From assembly GCF_013282625.1 (NCBI RefSeq), contig NZ_CP054020.1, positions 1,116,001 to 1,180,000 of the forward strand: a stretch of 64,000 nt of DNA. The letters run 5' to 3'. How positions within the stretch are numbered: position 1 is the stretch's first letter; each line of letters starts with the position of its first letter. The translations under genes and the position numbers were made by a program. Positions 18,520 through 26,873 of this stretch are shown here, one piece after another. The notes under the pieces were generated by a model. That model was not told the DNA's origin and made no database searches. It saw only the letters and a program-made list of their open reading frames with translations. This stretch comes from Thiomicrorhabdus xiamenensis. Its GTDB lineage: Bacteria > Pseudomonadota > Gammaproteobacteria > Thiomicrospirales > Thiomicrospiraceae.

Positions 18520-19677
18520 ATGGAAGCAAACATGCAACGTTTTTTCTGTGCCAATCAGGATCTGGACGAATCGTTTATCGAGGCGGCTTTTCTGCATCAG
18601 CGGCAATTGACTAAGCCGGAAGGTTCGTTAGGGCGCCTGGAAGAGGTTGCGATTCGTCTGGCCAGTCATCAACGGTGTACTCAGCCAGAGGTGGTAAAAC
18701 CTTGGATTTCGGTATTCGCAGCCGATCACGGTATTGTCGAAGATGGGGTTTCAGCCTATCCGCAAGCGGTTACGCAGGAAATGGTTAAAAATTTCAGTCG
18801 CGGGGGCGCCGCAATCAGTGTTTTGGCCGAATTTTCGCAGGCCGAGTTCGAGATTGTGGATGTCGGTATCAAAGAAGATCCAGCGCCGCTGGCGCATCTG
18901 CTTTCCGCGAGAGTTGCAGCCGGTACGCAGAATTTTAGTAAATTGCCGGCAATGAGTGAACAACAACTGTTTGCGGCCTTGAGCGTCGGTGCTGATGCTG
19001 CCGAACGAGCCAGGAATGCCGGAGCAGACCTGTTTATCGCCGGTGAAATGGGGATTGGTAATACCAGCAGTGCTGCTGCAATGACAGCCGTACTCAGTGG
19101 TAAAGCCGTTAGCGAGGTGGTTGGGGAAGGCACCGGAATCAGCTTTAGCCAGAAAAAACAGAAAGCGCAGGTTATCGAGCAGGCGATCAATTTGCATCGT
19201 GAGCATTTGACTTCGCCTTTACGGGTTTTGCAATATCTTGGCGGGTTCGAGATTGCGGCGATGACCGGCGCCTATATTCGTTGCGCGCAATTGGGCCTGA
19301 GCGTCGTCGTCGATGGAGTGATCGCTTCTGTCGCCGCCTGGGTCGGTGATTTTGTCAGCCGCAACGAACAACTTCTGCGCTGTCAGTCAAGCGAGGAAAT
19401 GCTTGATCTGGGCAAATATTCAATGCCGGAAACAATATTCTGTACCTGCGGTTCTTGTCCGCGTCTGGTGGAGTGGTGCTTTTTTGCCCATCTGTCAGCG
19501 GAGCCGGCGCACGAAGTAATTCTGGAAGCACTCGGCGTTGAACCTATGCTGCAATTTGAAATGCGTCTGGGCGAGGCTTCGGGTGCGGCTCTGGTCATCC
19601 CTCTGTTGCGGCAGGCGTGTGCTTTGCATAACCGCATGGCAACCTTCGAGCAGGCCGGGGTCAGTAGTGCGGATTGA
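18520..19677 (+). CDS. cobT: Nicotinate-nucleotide--dimethylbenzimidazole phosphoribosyltransferase
   Basis: 385 residues. Makes alpha-ribazole 5'-phosphate from the lower-ligand base and nicotinate mononucleotide. Key stretches: KPEGSLGRLEEVAIRLA (about 32-48), FAADHGIVEDGVSAYP (about 67-82), GEMGIGNTSSAAA (about 176-188) and the catalytic-glutamate region near the C-terminus. The length is slightly above the usual 350-360. The gene begins 20 bases after cobU, and its last 11 bases overlap the start of cobC. Confidence 0.96.
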   Translation: MEANMQRFFCANQDLDESFIEAAFLHQRQLTKPEGSLGRLEEVAIRLASHQRCTQPEVVKPWISVFAADHGIVEDGVSAYPQAVTQEMVKNFSRGGAAISVLAEFSQAEFEIVDVGIKEDPAPLAHLLSARVAAGTQNFSKLPAMSEQQLFAALSVGADAAERARNAGADLFIAGEMGIGNTSSAAAMTAVLSGKAVSEVVGEGTGISFSQKKQKAQVIEQAINLHREHLTSPLRVLQYLGGFEIAAMTGAYIRCAQLGLSVVVDGVIASVAAWVGDFVSRNEQLLRCQSSEEMLDLGKYSMPETIFCTCGSCPRLVEWCFFAHLSAEPAHEVILEALGVEPMLQFEMRLGEASGAALVIPLLRQACALHNRMATFEQAGVSSAD

Positions 19678-20263
19678 TCTGATCCGTCATGGAGCCTGCG
19701 AAGATGACGTATTTTTGCGTGGTCGCACGGATTCACCTCTGAGTTTGGAGGGCGAAAACCAGATGCGGCAGGCGCTAATCGGTTTGCCGGAACCGTGCCA
19801 AATAATCACTTCACCGGCGAGCCGTTGCCGGTTTTTTGCGGAGCAGCATTTCAAGCATGTTTCGGTTCGTCAGGCGTTGGCGGAAAGGGATTTCGGAAGC
19901 TGGGACGGGTTGAGTCTCGATGAAATTCGCGCGCACTATCCGAAGCAGTTGGAGGCCTATTTCGCTGATCCATTTGCCGACGACATTATTCCGTATGGCG
20001 AAAATTTACCTCTTTTCGAAGCGCGTGTCGTACAAGAATGGGATCGCTTGTGTCGATCCGAGTGTGACCATCTTTTGATTTTTAGCCACTCCGGAGTGCA
20101 ACGGATGGTATTAAAACGGATATTGAAAATGCAGAATGAAGCCTTGTTCAATCTTAAGATCGGTTATGCAGCACGCCTAACCTTTGAAGTGACACGTGTC
20201 GATGAGGCCTGCTTTACGCATCTGGTCGAAATGCGTCAGAATGAGCATGCGGGCGTCGCTTGA
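19667..20263 (+). CDS. cobC: Alpha-ribazole phosphatase (histidine phosphatase family)
   Basis: 198 residues from the GTG at 19667, giving MRIDLIRHG at the N-terminus; longer in-frame starts lie deep inside cobT and are rejected. The RHG motif carries the phospho-accepting His, and ITSPASRCRFFAEQ, LAERDFGSWDG and FSHSGVQRMV match the family. The predicted role is removal of phosphate from alpha-ribazole-5'-phosphate (or adenosylcobalamin-5'-phosphate). It overlaps cobT and precedes cobS, which supports the cobalamin role over a general phosphoglycerate mutase-like one. Confidence 0.88.
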   Translation: MRIDLIRHGACEDDVFLRGRTDSPLSLEGENQMRQALIGLPEPCQIITSPASRCRFFAEQHFKHVSVRQALAERDFGSWDGLSLDEIRAHYPKQLEAYFADPFADDIIPYGENLPLFEARVVQEWDRLCRSECDHLLIFSHSGVQRMVLKRILKMQNEALFNLKIGYAARLTFEVTRVDEACFTHLVEMRQNEHAGVA

Positions 20264-20329
20264 TTGCGGGTCGTACAGTGTTCTCGAACCATCTTCGGAA
20301 TTGACATTTCAAACGAGTCGAACTTATTT

Positions 20330-21154
20330 ATGCGTCATTTTTTTCGTGAACTCTGCCTAAGTTTACAGTTTTTCAGCCGTATTCCTTTCAACTTCGCTTG
20401 TTACAGTGAGCAACGTCAGACACGGGTTCTTAATTATCTGCCACTGGTCGGACTGCTGTTTGCCGGATTGTTGAGCGCAGCAGTCTTGTCGATTGCCTTA
20501 ATGGATTTGTGGCTGGCGGATTTGAGCGGCCGTGAGCATTTCTTTTCCGCCGCAGAGGCTGCCTTCGTGGTTCTTGTCGTCTGGCTTGGCTTGAGCGGTG
20601 CTATGCATCTTGACGGAGTAGCTGATAGTGCCGATGCAGCCATGGGGAGTTTGCGGGATCCGGAGAAGGCGTTAAGGATTATGCACGACAGCCGGATCGG
20701 TACTGCGGCGGCAGTTGCCTTAGTTGTTGTACTGCTTGGTAAATGGATATTGTTACAACAGTTAATTGAGATTTACTGGCAGGCGCGGGATCCTTTTTTC
20801 TGGATGCCGATACTGCTTTTGGCGGCGAGCGTGATTATGGCCAGAATTGCCCCTTTGGTTCTGGTGAAAACGGCGCCCAGTGCGACGCGAACCGATATGC
20901 ATCAGGCGATGTTTGCCGAGGTTTCCTGGTGGTCGATCGGCATCTACGGAGTCGCGATGTCTTTAATGCTGTTATGGATGGTACCCGGTGGACTGTCTCT
21001 ATGGGGGGCGCTGCTACTTGTTGTGCCGATGATTGCGGTTTTTGCCCGGCGCTTAATCGGCGGGCTTAACGGTGATTTGCTGGGGATGGCGATCGAGTTA
21101 AGTGAACTGCTTTTACTATTCGTTGGTTTAGGGCTTTTACGTCTGAGCGTTTAG
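20330..21154 (+). CDS. cobS: Adenosylcobinamide-GDP ribazoletransferase
   Basis: 274 residues from the ATG at 20330; the in-frame extension to 20264 adds 22 residues not typical of the family. Integral membrane enzyme that joins adenosylcobinamide-GDP and alpha-ribazole, the last step of the nucleotide loop. CLSLQFFSRIPF near the N-terminus and LHLDGVADSADAAMG (about residues 94-108) with MHDSRIGTAAAVAL are signatures. About six membrane helices follow. It ends the cobU-T-C-S run. Confidence 0.95.
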   Translation: MRHFFRELCLSLQFFSRIPFNFACYSEQRQTRVLNYLPLVGLLFAGLLSAAVLSIALMDLWLADLSGREHFFSAAEAAFVVLVVWLGLSGAMHLDGVADSADAAMGSLRDPEKALRIMHDSRIGTAAAVALVVVLLGKWILLQQLIEIYWQARDPFFWMPILLLAASVIMARIAPLVLVKTAPSATRTDMHQAMFAEVSWWSIGIYGVAMSLMLLWMVPGGLSLWGALLLVVPMIAVFARRLIGGLNGDLLGMAIELSELLLLFVGLGLLRLSV

Positions 21155-21173
21155 GGTGGTGTGCTGTAACCCT

Positions 21174-21192
21174 GGACGATAGATCGTCCTTT
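21174..21192. terminator. Weak terminator-like hairpin between convergent cobS and PLP enzyme gene
   Basis: GGACGAT (21174-21180) and ATCGTCC (21183-21189) form an inverted repeat with a 2-base centre, followed by only TTTC. It may limit read-through between the converging genes. Confidence 0.35.
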
Positions 21193-22142
21193 CAACCCAC
21201 ACCTTGCAAACCTCCTGTATGTAACAATACAACTACAGAGTCTTTGCTAATTTCATGATTTATAAGGTCTTTCCAAAAGCAATGAAAGGCTTTGGCCGTA
21301 TACACCGGTTCGATTGGAATCCGGAACTGCGGCCAGATTTCCTGAATGAATTGTTCCAGTTCCGGGTCGGTTTTGGCATAACCGCCGGCATGACAATTCT
21401 GTCGTAATTGCCAGCGATTGCTTTGCTGTGGCTGTACTGTGGTGATCCACTGAGCAATCTGCGGCATCAGATAATCACTGTCATTAATCGTGGCCACTCC
21501 GTTGAGTATTCGCCGTATATCGTATTGCGAATAGGCGCTGAGTCCGGCTAAAGTGGCGCCGGTTCCAACCGCGCAGTATAAATTCGTCCACTGCGGGCAT
21601 TGTTGATCCAGTTCTTCAGCCAGACTTTGAAAGCCCTGAACGGCCAGTTGGTTGGATCCGCCTTCAGGAAGGATATAGGCATTTTGTGGATCAAATTGCG
21701 GATCGACAAAATCCGCTAATTGTTCAGCGTAATTCTGTTGCAGGAGTGACAAAAAGTCATCGCGAGTTTTAAGCCGGTAGTCCGGGCGCCGGATAAAAAC
21801 CAGATGCATGCCGTTTCTTTGCGCTTCAACGAGCGTATGACTCCATTTGGCCGGGTTGGCTGCTAACTCGTCACCGCGAATGACACCGATTGCCGGAATC
21901 TGGAATTGATGTGCGGCAGCTGCTGTGGCTGCGATATGATTCGAGTAGGCGCCGCCAAAAGTTAATAAAAATTTTTTATCGCTGTTACGGAAGTGTTTTA
22001 AGTTTAATTCGAGCTTGTATAGCTTATTTCCTTGAATTAATTCATGATTAAGTTCTTCTCTTTTGACTAGGACGCGAATTTTATGTTCGTTGAACAGCGG
22101 GTGTTCGATAGGTTGCAAAGGTGTGGTTTTGTGTTTCAGCAT
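21192..22142 (-). CDS. PLP-dependent deaminase / D-cysteine desulfhydrase family protein
   Basis: 316 residues of the ACC deaminase/D-cysteine desulfhydrase branch of the tryptophan synthase beta fold. LVKREELNHELIQGNKLYKL (about residues 28-47) includes the probable PLP lysine, followed by FGGAYSNHIAATA and PEGGSNQLAVQGF. Members deaminate ACC or release sulfide from D-cysteine; the substrate cannot be decided here, though D-cysteine is the commoner activity. It is convergent with cobS and divergent from the ammonium transporter. Confidence 0.82.
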   Translation of the reverse strand: MLKHKTTPLQPIEHPLFNEHKIRVLVKREELNHELIQGNKLYKLELNLKHFRNSDKKFLLTFGGAYSNHIAATAAAAHQFQIPAIGVIRGDELAANPAKWSHTLVEAQRNGMHLVFIRRPDYRLKTRDDFLSLLQQNYAEQLADFVDPQFDPQNAYILPEGGSNQLAVQGFQSLAEELDQQCPQWTNLYCAVGTGATLAGLSAYSQYDIRRILNGVATINDSDYLMPQIAQWITTVQPQQSNRWQLRQNCHAGGYAKTDPELEQFIQEIWPQFRIPIEPVYTAKAFHCFWKDLINHEISKDSVVVLLHTGGLQGVG

Positions 22143-22405
22143 GTGGGCTTCTGGTAAAATTGTCGGCCTGACAAAGCGTTAGCCGTTGCGAAAAATCCAA
22201 AGAAAATTTTATTGTAAAGGTCGGGCAGACGCCACTGCTTATCCAATGAATGTTCGCATGAAAGTTTGGCGAGCATTATGGATCGACTTTTAACGACTTT
22301 TGACAGTAAGCAATAAGCAAGGATGCATTGGATACGTCTTCCGGCGGCGAATAAAAAACGCTCATATTTAAATTGGATTACATTTAGTTTTAGCCAGAGG
22401 TTTCT

Positions 22406-23629
22406 ATGGAACAACTTACCACCAGTCTGGATGTGCTCTTTATCTTACTGGGTGCTATTTTAGTTTTATTCATGCATGCGGGTTTCGCTTTTTTGGAAGT
22501 CGGAACGGTGCAACATAAAAATCAGGTTAACGCCCTGGTAAAAATCATGAGCGATCTCGGCGTTTCGACCGTCGCTTATTTCTTTGTCGGTTACGGTATC
22601 GCCTACGGCGTCTTTTTCGGCTTCAACATGGACGGTCAACTGACTCAGGCGATGACCGAAAAATCCGGTTATGAACTGGTGAAGTTTTTCTTTCTGATGA
22701 CTTTTGCCGCGGCGATTCCGGCAATCGTTTCCGGCGGGATTGCCGAGCGCGCCCGTTTTTACCCGATCCTGGCGGCGACCTTTCTGACAGTTGCTTTTAT
22801 TTATCCGCTGTTTGAAGGAATCAGCTGGAACGGTAATTTCGGATTGCAGGCGTGGTTGGAAGATCGTTTCGGTGTCGGCTTCCATGATTTTGCCGGATCC
22901 ATTGTCGTTCACGGCGTCGGAGGCTGGATTGCATTGGCTGCGATGCTGGTGATCGGTTCTCGTAATAATCGCTACGCCAAAGACGGTTCGATCCGTCATG
23001 TTTATCCGCCATCAAGCATTCCTTTCCTGGCATTGGGGTCGTGGATTCTTGCGGTCGGCTGGTTCGGTTTCAACGTCATGTCGGCGCAGGCGATCGAAGG
23101 CATTCAGGGATTGGTGGCGATGAATTCACTGATGGCAATGGTCGGTGGAATTTTGGCGGCGACCTTTATTTCCGATAAGGATCCGGGCTTCGTGCACAAC
23201 GGACCGCTTGCCGGATTGGTGGCGATCTGCGCTGGTTCAGATATCGTCAGTCCTTTGGGCGCTCTGGTAATCGGTCTGGTAGCCGGTGCTTTGTTTGTTA
23301 AGGCATTTACCTGGACGCAGAAGAATTTGAAAATCGACGATGTGCTTGGCGTTTGGCCTCTGCACGGTCTTTGCGGAATCTGGGGCGCGATAGCGGCCGG
23401 TATTTTTGGTTCAACTGCCTTGGGCGGTCTGGGCGGAGTTTCCCTGATGTCTCAGCTGGTCGGTATTCTGGCTGGAGTTGGCATCGCATTTATCGGTGGT
23501 TATCTGGTGTATGCCTTGGTCAATATGTTTGCTCCGATCCGTATGAACGAAGAAGAGCAGTATCTGGGTGCGGATTTGACTTTCCACAAAATTCACGCCA
23601 ATCCGCCGAAAGAAGATTTTAATCGTTAA
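22406..23629 (+). CDS. amt: Ammonium transporter
   Basis: 407 residues with about eleven membrane helices. The Amt signature DFAGSIVVHGVGGW carries the first pore histidine and PLHGLCGIWGA the second. A phenylalanine gate region and AGFAFLEVGTV near the N-terminus also fit. No signal peptide-like extra helix precedes the protein, unlike E. coli AmtB. A PII gene (glnK) usually accompanies amt, but none is adjacent. I found no convincing sigma-54 site upstream. A terminator follows. Confidence 0.95.
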   Translation: MEQLTTSLDVLFILLGAILVLFMHAGFAFLEVGTVQHKNQVNALVKIMSDLGVSTVAYFFVGYGIAYGVFFGFNMDGQLTQAMTEKSGYELVKFFFLMTFAAAIPAIVSGGIAERARFYPILAATFLTVAFIYPLFEGISWNGNFGLQAWLEDRFGVGFHDFAGSIVVHGVGGWIALAAMLVIGSRNNRYAKDGSIRHVYPPSSIPFLALGSWILAVGWFGFNVMSAQAIEGIQGLVAMNSLMAMVGGILAATFISDKDPGFVHNGPLAGLVAICAGSDIVSPLGALVIGLVAGALFVKAFTWTQKNLKIDDVLGVWPLHGLCGIWGAIAAGIFGSTALGGLGGVSLMSQLVGILAGVGIAFIGGYLVYALVNMFAPIRMNEEEQYLGADLTFHKIHANPPKEDFNR

Positions 23630-23650
23630 GAGCGTCGCTCTTAATCCTGC

Positions 23651-23706
23651 GACCCGATGAATCGGGTCGAACTTCGTATGAACCCGCCGTTGTTGCGGGT
23701 TTTTTG
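23651..23706 (+). terminator. Double hairpin terminator after amt
   Basis: A palindrome GACCCGATGAATCGGGTC (23651-23668) is followed by AACCCGC (23681-23687), a 7-base loop, GCGGGTT (23695-23701) and more T residues. The second hairpin is a canonical terminator; the first may strengthen it. Confidence 0.85.
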
Positions 23707-23797
23707 TTATAGTTGTCATAGTTAAGTTATCCCCCGAAAAATAGATCAATCTTCAGCGCTCTTCACCTTACGGCGCTTTTCTAAGTAAAGAAACTTT

Positions 23798-26164
23798 ATG
23801 GAAAAACTTTCAGTATCGCAGCTCTATCGCTACACCCACCTCGAACCGAACAGCTTCATTGTCAAAGAAAACTCTTCACGCGATAAGGATCTGCTGGCCT
23901 TTATGCAGCATTTTCATCCGCGCGCCTATCAGTCGTTAAATTTCGGTCTGCACCTGAAACGGAATCAGAACCACATTTTTATTATGGGTGAGCCGGGTGT
24001 TGGACGTATCGGTATGACCAAAGCGATGCTGAAGAAGATGGCACGTAAAAAAGAGATGCCGCAGGATGTTGTACTGGTATCCGATTTCTCCGAAGCGAAT
24101 AAGACGCAATATCTGTACTTTCAAGCGGGGCATGGACACGCCTTTAAACAGGCGGTAGAGAGTTTTATCGCGCAACTCAAAACGCAGCTGCCGATTCTGT
24201 TCGACGGCCATGTCTATCAGCTGAAATCGCAACAGTTGGAAAATGACCTGGCGGATAAGCAGCAGGCGATCCTTCAGGAAGCCTTCGACATCGCCGAGAG
24301 CAAAAGCATTGAAGTGACGCAGTCGGAGAACAGTTTTATTCTGACGGCCATTATCGACGGTAAACCGTATCGCAGTGCAGAGCTGAAAAATCTGGATCAG
24401 TCCATTCAGATTCATTTCGAGCAGGCTTTCGAAGAGGTTGAAGAGGCGCTTAACCGTGCTTTGACGCATTTTCCGTTCTTGCAGCATGAATTTATGGATG
24501 CCGGCAAACAGTTGAATACGGATTTCGCCAAAGAGCATATGGAACCGATGGTTCAGACGCTGAAAATGGAGTTTGGAAAAAGCGAAGAGATTTGCGCTTA
24601 TCTGGAAGATCTGCAAAATGCGGTAATCAGTAAACTGCACCTTTTCTGGGATCAGAGCGGTGATCGGGTGACCTCCAGTAACAGCAATGCCAGTATGGAC
24701 GAACTTCTGGCTGAGCAGCAGTCGCTGTCGATTTTCGAGGTCAATCTGTTGGTTGATCATCGCGACTTGCAACACGCACCGGTCATTTACGAGCAGAATG
24801 CGACGATTCCGAAGCTGTTCGGTTATGCGATTAATTCGGCACAGGCTTCGGCAACCGATACCGTAACCTTGGCAATGAGCCATCAGGCGGGCTTGCTGCA
24901 GCAAGCCAACGGCGGTTATCTGTTGTTGAATATCCAGTCGGTATTGAAAGAGCCGGAAATCTGGTCGCATCTGAAAGCGGCCTTAATGAGTAAGCGTATT
25001 TCCTTCGAGATTCCGTCTTCAAGTGCAGTGGTGCCGTATCATCTGCCAGATTTCCCGTTGAACCTGACGTTGGTTCTGGTCGGTCAAGCGGCGCATTTCT
25101 ATGCACTACAGGAGCTGGACGCTCAGTTCAGCCGTCTGTTCAAAGTTCAGGTCGAGTTTGAAGCGGAACTGAACCGGACGCAGGAACATGAACTGGCGAT
25201 GGCGCGTCAACTTGCTTCGGAAGTCAACGAGTGGAACGATCTTGAGGTTGATGTCAGCGCTTACGAAAGACTGATTGAGTACGCATCGCGGATGGCTGAA
25301 GACGAAAACCGTCTCTATACAAACAAAGCGATTCTGCGTGATGTTCTGGCCGAAGCGAATGCTTATGCCCGTGCTTTGGATCAGGACGTAGTCAATCGCG
25401 AGATTATTGAAAAAACCATTGAGCAGCGCGATTTCCATACCGGATTGATGGAAGAGTATTACCACCGTGCCATCACCGATCAACAGGTTTTGATCTCGAC
25501 GATCGGTACCCATATCGGAATGGTTAACGGTTTGACGGTTTTGACCGTTGGGCGCCAGTCATTCGGTCAACCGGTGCGTATCACTGCGCAGGCTTCGGCA
25601 GGGGATGAAGGGGTCGTTGATATCGAACGTGAAGTCGATATGGCCGGTCCGATCCACTCAAAGGGAATGCTGATTCTTTCGGGTTATATGCGCGGACGTT
25701 TTTTGAAACGCAAGGCGATGGGCTTTAGCGGATCGATCGTGATGGAGCAATCCTACAACGGCATTGAAGGGGATTCCGCTTCCTCTGCTGAATTGCTGGC
25801 TCTGCTTTCTTCTATCGCCGAACTGCCTATGCGACAGGATATCGCCATTACCGGTTCGATTAACCAGTTCGGTGAGATCCAACCGATCGGCGGCGTTAAT
25901 GAAAAAATCGAAGGTTTTTACAAAATCTGCTCAACTCGCGGACTGACCGGCAAGCAGGGCGTGATTATACCTAAAGCCAACGCCAATCATCTGATGTTGA
26001 ATCAGCAGGTTCGTCAGGCGGTGGCCGAAGGGAATTTTTCGATCTATACCATGACGCATATTGACGACGCTCTGGCATTATTGAGTGGTAAGAGTGCCGA
26101 AGAGGCCAACAAGCTGGTGATCGAAGCACTTGAAGAGATGAATGCCAAAGAAGACAGTGAATAA
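23798..26164 (+). CDS. Lon-family ATP-dependent protease (LonB/YcbZ-like)
   Basis: 788 residues. An AAA-type N-terminal region with a P-loop-like stretch GEPGVGRIGM (about residues 63-72) is followed by a long helical insert and a C-terminal Lon protease domain (about 570-770). The catalytic dyad is S660 (GDSAS) and K703 (GVNEKIEG). It lacks the N-terminal substrate domain of classical LonA and has no membrane anchor, so it fits the AAA_32 plus Lon_C group. In the P-loop the usual GKT/S reads GRI. It is a single-gene unit between two good terminators. Confidence 0.88.
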   Translation: MEKLSVSQLYRYTHLEPNSFIVKENSSRDKDLLAFMQHFHPRAYQSLNFGLHLKRNQNHIFIMGEPGVGRIGMTKAMLKKMARKKEMPQDVVLVSDFSEANKTQYLYFQAGHGHAFKQAVESFIAQLKTQLPILFDGHVYQLKSQQLENDLADKQQAILQEAFDIAESKSIEVTQSENSFILTAIIDGKPYRSAELKNLDQSIQIHFEQAFEEVEEALNRALTHFPFLQHEFMDAGKQLNTDFAKEHMEPMVQTLKMEFGKSEEICAYLEDLQNAVISKLHLFWDQSGDRVTSSNSNASMDELLAEQQSLSIFEVNLLVDHRDLQHAPVIYEQNATIPKLFGYAINSAQASATDTVTLAMSHQAGLLQQANGGYLLLNIQSVLKEPEIWSHLKAALMSKRISFEIPSSSAVVPYHLPDFPLNLTLVLVGQAAHFYALQELDAQFSRLFKVQVEFEAELNRTQEHELAMARQLASEVNEWNDLEVDVSAYERLIEYASRMAEDENRLYTNKAILRDVLAEANAYARALDQDVVNREIIEKTIEQRDFHTGLMEEYYHRAITDQQVLISTIGTHIGMVNGLTVLTVGRQSFGQPVRITAQASAGDEGVVDIEREVDMAGPIHSKGMLILSGYMRGRFLKRKAMGFSGSIVMEQSYNGIEGDSASSAELLALLSSIAELPMRQDIAITGSINQFGEIQPIGGVNEKIEGFYKICSTRGLTGKQGVIIPKANANHLMLNQQVRQAVAEGNFSIYTMTHIDDALALLSGKSAEEANKLVIEALEEMNAKEDSE

Positions 26165-26206
26165 ACCCTCTTCAGATTAAGTTGCGGCGGTACCTCTAGC
26201 TGCTTG

Positions 26207-26246
26207 AAGCCCCGAACGAAATAAATCCGTCGTTCGGGGCTTTTTT
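26207..26246 (+). terminator. Strong rho-independent terminator after the Lon-like gene
   Basis: GCCCCGAACGA (26209-26219) pairs with TCGTTCGGGGC (26230-26240), followed by TTTTTT. Confidence 0.93.
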
Positions 26247-26333
26247 ATTTTTAAAGGGTATTTTGATTTAGTGCAGGTGTGATTATGCAATGAAATTGTG
26301 TTTTAATGGGATTTTAAGTGGTGCGTTAAGTAT

Positions 26334-26873
26334 TTACTTGTCTGTGTTGCGTTTCTGCAAAGCCTTTCTGCAGCGGCTTTGCCAGAGCTTGAGGACGTGG
26401 CGGCGCCACAGGAAATGAATGCTGAAGTAGCCGGTAACGCCAAGTACGAGCCCGACGACGGTGCTACCGAGATACAGAGGTTGCCATAATTCGCCTAAAA
26501 CTTCGGTGAGCCAGTGCCAGCTTAATTCAAAATGAAGTTTTGCCGTGGCTTCCTGGCCGAGGAGTAGCGACCCGATCTCGTAGTTGAAGTAAAAAATCGG
26601 TCCCATTGTGAGGGGATTGGAAATCCACACCAGAGCAATACTCAAGGCAAGGTTGGCTCGGAAGGTGATTGCAAACAGTGCAGCGATGATCATTTGTGAC
26701 GGCACGGGGATCGCCATCCAGAAGAGTCCGATAAAAAACGCCTTGGCAACGGAGTGTCTGTGCAAATGCCAGATATTGGGATTGTGCAACCAGGTTCCGA
26801 GCCAGCCTAAACCTTTGAGTTTTTTAACTTTTTCCGGGCTGGGGATATAGCGTTTAATAAGCTTTTTAGGCAT
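26334..26873 (-). CDS. DUF2062 family membrane protein
   Basis: 179 residues. The DUF2062 (PF09835) pattern is clear: a basic N-terminus, then HRHSVAKAFFIGLFWMAIPVP, a long membrane region and WISNPLTMGPIFYF. The function of the family is unknown; some members are fused to glycosyltransferases. Its start codon lies in the same CATG as the comEC start on the other strand, so the two genes have no intergenic space. Confidence 0.83.
   Translation of the reverse strand: MPKKLIKRYIPSPEKVKKLKGLGWLGTWLHNPNIWHLHRHSVAKAFFIGLFWMAIPVPSQMIIAALFAITFRANLALSIALVWISNPLTMGPIFYFNYEIGSLLLGQEATAKLHFELSWHWLTEVLGELWQPLYLGSTVVGLVLGVTGYFSIHFLWRRHVLKLWQSRCRKALQKRNTDK

Noticed and set aside
22143-22405. Possible sigma-54 promoter upstream of amt
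   Set aside because: A TGGCGAGCATTATGG stretch has the -24-like half but no TTGC at the right spacing.
23936-24970. Long antisense open frame (344 codons) across the Lon-like gene
   Set aside because: Coding signal on the plus strand is strong; the antisense product has no domain or start signal.
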